A DNA stretch of 64,000 nucleotides from Rhizomucor pusillus. Lineage: Eukaryota > Mucoromycota > Mucoromycetes > Mucorales > Lichtheimiaceae. The notes beneath the pieces were generated by a model, which did no database searches, had not been told where the DNA came from, and saw nothing but the letters and a program-made list of their open reading frames with translations. The stretch is from contig FWWN02000490.1 of NCBI GenBank assembly GCA_900175165.2, positions 1-64,000 of the forward strand. Direction: 5' to 3'. The position numbers were made by a program, and so were the translations under genes. Positions 58,513 through 64,000 of the stretch are shown here, piece by piece (the first letter of the stretch is position 1; each line of letters opens with the position of its first letter).

Positions 58513-60898
58513 TCATTTACGATCGAGCTTCCTTAACCATTCGAGCGATATGCTCGGCATCATTTTCCATTCTTGCTTCTTCTCGTGTTTTTGCTTCCAT
58601 ACTTCGTTGTAAATGTCGTCAGAGATGCTGCGCCGGCCATTGGACACGGAGGGCCGAGGATTGGATGGTGTCAATGGCAACGAGAACTTGGTGTTACGTG
58701 GCATTTCACACGAAACGCGCCCTGCATCTAACTGTGCCACACTGATTAAACGCGGCTCTCCGACTTCGTACCGGTAATTTTCGATACAGCGGCAAATGTC
58801 CTCCGTTGACAGCAAAGGGAATGCATCCTGCACAGCGCGGGCCGTTTGTTGCTGCGACATGCATTGTAACAGCTGCAGCAACTGAGTCAATGGCCCCGTG
58901 AGTGTCAATGCCTCGGTGTAGTGATTACATTGCAGCCAGTCTTCCAGCACCGACACGTTCATTCGAATTTGAAGCGCTTTGGATCGACACAGATACTTTT
59001 TGTTGCCGAGGATCCGAAAGTACAGATCTTTCGAGATGAAGTAGACAATGTTCCCGATAACTTGGTCGATAATACCCGGATGAACATTATACATCTGCAG
59101 CGTATGTATAATGGACATGAGAGATGTCGTAATTGCGTAAGGAGATAGGATATTGCTTCCACTGCTGCTTCTTCGAAAGAGGCGTCGCCACGCAGTCTCA
59201 TCATCCGCAAATTCGACCTTTCCACTGCTGCAAGCCTCGAATTCTAGCATCCCAGGCTCAAGCGTCTTTTCTAAATGTCTTGTACAGTCTGCAACAACGA
59301 GGTGATATGTATCGTCTATGAGAGCTGTAATGCGAGTCTGGGCATCGAGCGATGAATTGATCAATTCGGCGTCGCGTTTAAGGTACAGTAACAACCGATG
59401 CAAATTTGATATCCAGAAGCAAAGAATTTGCATCTGTCGTGCATTGGACTACATAGCGGAACGTTAGATTACAGCCCATATTCATTACATGCAAGTCATT
59501 GTTTCCGTACCTTTATAGACTTTGTAATTTTTGTCAAGGCAAGATTAAGAAATGCATGGAGGAGTTCCCGGTTGGAGTGATAGTGTGCATATCGGCAGCA
59601 TAAAAATAAGACATCTGAGGGTATATGTAAATCGTCCTGTGATTTCAACGTTGATTTAGTACAGTCCGAGATAATGGTATCAATAATTCGAGACATGTCA
59701 TCCTGCGTAAAAACAAACATCTGATCCAGCAGACATTTATCCCAGCTGAATTGGTATATTGAGCGGATACTTGATTCAAAACTTTGCGCATCGCTATCGG
59801 TTTCATGGTCGTCATCACTGGTATCGATATCGTCAGCGTAATGTTCCTGTTCTTGCCGCTGTTGGGCGTTCTGTATGTAACCATTAATGTCGGCTTGGTA
59901 GTATACACGATCAATTTCGTCGACGGCTACAGATGCTGATCTTTGTAACCTTTTCGGTCGATCTTTCTTGCGTACTCTATTGGGTACAGTCGATGCTCTT
60001 CTTCGAGGCCTTGGAGGGAGGATTCTATGTATTTCCATATTGTTGTCGTCGACAAAATCTAGGGCATTCATGGACCCTGACGTCAGGGAAGCACCGTGTT
60101 GAACAAGTAGACTGGTAGCAGCTGTGTGGTTGTTACAGATAGCCCACATGAGTGCCGTCCACCCTTCTGTAAAAGCAAGAGTATACTTTATACGTTAGTA
60201 AATGTTGTTGTAAACCGTGCTATATCATTTTACTTGCTTTCATCTTTTGCATCGATGTTGGCACCGGCTTTTAACAATAAGCGCATACATTCCACGTGCC
60301 CAAAACAAGCAGCATACATCAAAGCTGTTGTGCCATACTGGCGTTTATTAGGCGCATTGATGTCCATGCCATCGCGTATCAATTCATCCAATTCTTGAAC
60401 TTTTCCTGTTGACGATAATCGGTACAATGCATCGTACTGCGCTGGATTTGAAAACTCCTCCTCCTGCTGCTTGTCTTCTGCTTGTGTCTGAAGAGGTGTG
60501 GGCGAGGCACAACGCGATGAGGCCGACCAGGTAGATGCAGATAATTCAGATGAGGATAGTGAGCTTGTACTTTGCCGGACTGGTTGTACAACAGCTGCCG
60601 ACGATGCTCGTCGTACAAATAGCGTAGACGACCTTGGTGGAGGAGGTGTTGGAGGAGGCGGCGGCGGCGCTGCTGCTGCTGCTGCTGCTGTTGGAGCCGA
60701 CATTTTGTCAAGCATGACCGAGAATTCTTGGAAACTCTCTGCAATTTTCGCAGAAAGCTCGCTGCGATCCATAGACAGGCAAAGAGAAACAGGACGGTGC
60801 GGCGGTTGTTGCTGGTGCTGCTGCGATGGCCGCGAGAGTACAGCGCTTTTGCGTCGAGCATCTGTGAAGGAATGTCTGCTTGCAGGGTGTATATTCAT
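58513..60898 (-). CDS. ankyrin-repeat protein with a dilute (DIL) domain
   Basis: Three exons on the minus strand (60898-60238, 60166-59511, 59448-58513) join to 750 residues. The N-terminal 150 are disordered, with Gln-, Ala- and Pro-runs (AAAAAAPPPPPP) and RSSTLFVRRASS. Ankyrin repeats follow: YGTTALMYAACFGHVECMRL, then KGWTALMWAICNNHTAATSL. An acidic linker comes next. The C-terminal half is a DIL domain like the myosin V cargo-binding tail: LIDDTYHLVVADCTRHLEKT, VHPGIIDQVIGNIVYFISKD, LQIRMNVSVLEDWLQ and PLTQLLQLLQ. No motor is present. Intron 1 (60237-60167) has a GC donor. Cargo-adaptor function is an inference from domains. The long plus frame at 60498-60974 is an antisense shadow. Confidence 0.8.
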
Positions 60899-62183
60899 AG
60901 TCTCTAAAGAGCAGCAGCGCCTTTTAATAATAGAACATGCATTAAACGTATTAAAAGAAGAAAGGCGAGGATAAAAAAGGATAGGAGCCTGCGAAACGTT
61001 GCGAAATTGTCTGCTCAGAAAACACCTTCTGCTTTTCCCATGGTGGCCCTCTTTTCCCGAACGTCGCTTCTTGGCAATTTGCTGTCGTTCGATAAAAAAA
61101 TGTTACTTTACCTTGCTTGGTGTAATTCTATTGAAACTGTCGCTCAGGGAAGGGGTGAATATTTCGATCGTCGTGGCTAAATCGTAGTACTGCTTCCCTG
61201 CATGAAATCCCCTCCTAATTCTCCACTTGCCCAAAGTTTATTTCGAAGCTAGTATATTTAACGCTCGAGCGCCCCCGGATGTGTCGATTTTACGCTTTCG
61301 ATCACCTTCCATCAGTTAATTGCTCCAGATATCCAAACAAGCGTAAGTGAGCTACAGATGCAGTCTACTTCCTTCATTCTGATATAGCGATATGCCACGA
61401 AAATTGAATATGCGCATTAAAAACATTCGATCAAGCAAATTCTATAATCATGACAGAAATATGGACAACACGCGCAAAATGTTAAATCCACAGCTTAAAG
61501 ATTTTGAACATGACGCTATAGGCCATGCTTTTGGATTCCACTGACCTGTATCGCGAGATACATGTTCAGTCATCTATGTTTTCAATAGTAGAATATTATG
61601 CAACATATGATGTGCTTGAATTTGAATCGGGATAGTAGCCTTCGAAATAAAAAGAACTATGAATACCAGCATGAACTCAACATTACATTTGGACATCTGT
61701 GCAAAGTTTAGATTTCTATCAAGACTAAAATATTCGCTAACTAGATATGCGATTTTCATGTCTATTGGAACACCTATTTCAAAATATAATCATGAATATC
61801 CTGTACATCTTCTACAGCATTCGTCAAATTGACAATGTATGCTACCGTATTTTTCTTGATTCTTCAGATTGTATACGTCTCTTTTTGCTTGTAAATAAAT
61901 AGAAGCTGCAAAGTGGTACGATTAAGGACGATATCCACTGTATATGCAGTTCACGAGACATCCGTCCCACTATGTGTCATAGACTGCTACCGTTCCTTGC
62001 TGGATCTTGTGTGTGGGGATGCAGAAAACAAAATCCGGATTTATTCGGCGCTTGGACAGACTGCCATTTGAAGCGCGTATTGCCAAAGTTGTCATGCCAA
62101 CGACTGGCTGCTCCGCAACGACTTCGAATATATAAGGCTGGTAGCCATTTTTTCCCGCGCTCTTTTATCGTCCTGTTTTTGTC
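60899..62183. other. intergenic, no gene seen
   Basis: Divergent promoter region of about 1.3 kb, AT-rich in the middle (61360-61920), with only short unsupported frames. Confidence 0.4.
62129..62136 (+). promoter_or_regulatory. candidate TATA box of the M49 gene
   Basis: TATATAAG lies about 50 bases before the ATG at 62184, with a pyrimidine-rich stretch (CGCTCTTTTATCGTCCTG) between. The spacing is short but usable for a fungal TATA element. It is a sequence match only. Confidence 0.35.
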
Positions 62184-63994
62184 ATGTCCACTCCCGTCAC
62201 AAGAAGTCTTTCCAGTCGCTTGGCGCGATTCGCAAAGTTCGAATGCACCGCTGACCTATCAAACTTGAGTCGCCACGAACACTCCGCGCTCCAGAAGCTG
62301 GTCAGGGCAGCCAAGTGTATCGACCAGGTCTATCTTCGACAAGCATGGTCCGGCAACGAAGCCCTCCAAAAGAAGCTACACGAACAAGGCGACAAGGAAC
62401 TCTGTGAACTCTTTAGAATTTATAAAGGTCCCTGGGTAAGTACAACGCCGCGTCGTCGTCGTTGCCACACACAAAAAGCTAATGGATTTCATAGGCGCGA
62501 GAAGACAACAATGTTTCGTTTGTAGACGGCGTGCCTGAACGTCCTGAAGGCGGTAACTATTATCCGGAGGATATGACTAAGGAAGAGTTTGAGACGTGGG
62601 TCAATGGCCTTTCGCCGGAGGAGCAAGCTCAAGCAAAGAATTACTACACTGTGATCCACCGTGATCCTTCTTCAAAGAAGCTGTACAGCGTCCCTTACTC
62701 GGAAGAATACAAGGATCTGCTTGAACCGGCCGCACAGTATATGAGCGAAGCTGCAGAGGAATTGGAGAACTTGCCTCCATTGAAGGAAGAAGGAACAACT
62801 ATCGCTCAATTTTTGCGATCGCGCGCAGATGCGTTCCAATCCAACGATTATCTCTCATCCGAAGTTGACTGGCTCCGTCTCAGCAAAGGAAACAAGCTTG
62901 AGGTCACCATTGGTCCCTATGAAGTGTACACAGATAACTTGTTTGCTATCAAGGCTGCTTACGAATGCTTTATCCATGTCCGCGATGAAGAGTCATCTCG
63001 CTTGTTGGAAGAGTTTAGTGATTTGCAGTTCGTTGAAGATAACTTGCCAGTACCTGACAAATACCGCAACCCTGAGCTTATCCCTGCACCCATCGTCGTT
63101 GTTAACCAACTGTATGCTGGAGGAGATGTGGCTGTAAGGATGATCATCCTCCAATGGACGAAAATGGTAGCCAGATCTAAAATTCAATGTAGGTGCCCAT
63201 GACAGCCGCGTACAACCTTCCGAACGACGAAAAAGCCATTAAAAAGGGTGGAAGTAAACTTGTGCTGATCAAGAATGTACAACAGGGAAAATTCCAGCAT
63301 ATTTTAGTGCCCATTGCCGAGGTCGTCCTCGACAAGAGCCAGCTCAAATATCTCACGAGCGACGCATTCACTACACATATCTTGCTGCATGAAGTTTGCC
63401 ACTCTAACGGTCCTCACCACACTCTGGATGGTCACACAGTGCGTTCAAAACTCCAAGAGTTCCAGAGTGCAATGGAAGAGGCTAAAGCTGGTAAAGTATC
63501 GCCACCCTCTGTATACCCATTCGGGGTTCAAGTCTCTAATCAAGGCATCTTTGAATAGACATTGCTGCATTGTTTGCAGCTGCATTGATGGTCGAGAAGG
63601 GAAAGATTACCAATGTGACAAAGGAAGAGTTCTGGGTGACTTTCTTGGCTTCTGCTTTTAGAAGCATTCGATTCGGTATCAAGGAAGCTCACGGTCTCGG
63701 CCAGGTATTTCTCAACGTCACAGCGTAGTAGTAAATCCAAATTCTTATGGGCTATACCTTTCCAGCTCTGCCAATTGAACTACCTACTCGCAAAGGGAGG
63801 TGCTTTCTGTGATCCAGAAACTGGCCTCTTTGGTGTCAACTTTGACAAGATGCAACAGGCAGTTTCTGATCTCACGCACGACATTCTTGTATTGCAAGGT
63901 AACGGTGACAAGAAAGCAGTTGCTGAATTTGTAGACAAATACGGCAAGCTTGGTCGAGAAATCGAGCAAGCTTTGAATCGTATAGAGCATAGCG
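62184..63994 (+). CDS. peptidase M49-like protein (DPP3/NUDT3-C type), 3' end cut by window
   Basis: Zinc metallopeptidase-fold protein. Exons 62184-62435, 62495-63133, 63193-63490, 63559-63704 and 63766-63994 are in phase; the last ends at a GTAAGT donor, so the gene continues past the window. The segment encodes about 520 residues: SLSSRLARFAKFECTADLSN at the start, then an acidic VPERPEGGNYYPEDMTKEEF, LEVTIGPYEVYTDNLFAIKA and VVVNQLYAGGDVAV. The metal site is HILLHEVCHSNGPH, followed after the intron by EEAKADIAALFA, which fits the second-Glu motif (EExKAD) of the M49-like group. The HEXXH spacing is as in the plant/bacterial group rather than the HEXXGH of animal DPP3. The block ASAFRSIRFGIKEAHG is also typical. 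Confidence 0.8.
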
Positions 63995-64000
63995 GTAAGT

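Noticed and set aside
60498..60974. Plus-strand ORF of 158 codons
   Set aside because: Antisense of exon 1 of the ankyrin-DIL gene; the Gly/Ala runs mirror its Pro/Ala runs.

Overview
The window is nuclear DNA of a filamentous fungus. Genes are dense and intron-rich: most have several introns of about 45-90 bases, with GT-AG or, unusually often, GC-AG ends. The content (Kex2 kexin, Zn2Cys6 regulator, Spp1-type PHD protein, Sds3, Mlp1/TPR, cytosolic Ura1-type dihydroorotate dehydrogenase, Arp3, vezatin-like protein, Helitron relics) fits an early-diverging, Mucoromycota-like fungus. That placement is inference from gene architecture and family resemblance, not from a marker gene.

Layout. 1-7.2 kb is a transposon graveyard: a Ser/Asn-rich tandem-repeat ORF, a LINE reverse-transcriptase scrap, two Helitron N-terminal relics in opposite orientation, a broken Cys-His-Gly repeat ORF and one copy of a dispersed repeat whose second copy lies at 17.25-17.67 kb. 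7.2-13 kb carries three plus-strand genes: mitochondrial phosphate carrier, ARP3 and a secreted protein. 13.5-26.2 kb is a minus-strand block: an uncharacterised candidate, a vezatin/Inp2-like membrane protein, VPS16, SDS3 and a glomulin/Ybp1-like protein. 28-36.3 kb holds a PYP1-type HAD phosphatase, RPS18, a single-exon class 1A DHODH, a seven-TM orphan and an APH-type kinase. 38-39.2 kb encodes a C2H2 factor. 39.2-42.8 kb is gene-poor and contains a 19-base gap. 42.8-51.2 kb holds SPP1, KEX2 and a Zn2Cys6 factor in tandem. 52.7-58 kb is MLP1/TPR. 58.5-60.9 kb is an ankyrin-DIL protein. 62.2 kb to the edge is a peptidase M49-like gene cut by the window.

The genes form no pathway cluster; they are housekeeping genes. 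Loose themes are chromatin and gene expression (Sds3, Spp1, Mlp1, two regulators), vesicle traffic and actin/myosin transport (Vps16, Kex2, Arp3, vezatin-like, ankyrin-DIL), and metabolism (phosphate carrier, DHODH, Pyp1). Exon boundaries were worked out by hand from splice signals and phase. For most genes the joined exons give a total divisible by three and an unbroken family-like protein; for VPS16, SDS3, the glomulin-like gene and MLP1 only the span and part of the exon set were fixed.

No complete novel system such as a mobile defence island or biosynthetic cluster is visible. The most unusual signals are six GC-AG introns with near-identical donors, three micro-exons of 12-16 nt (two adjacent), the intronless class 1A DHODH, and the paired dispersed repeat that keeps a reading frame across a 3-nt indel.
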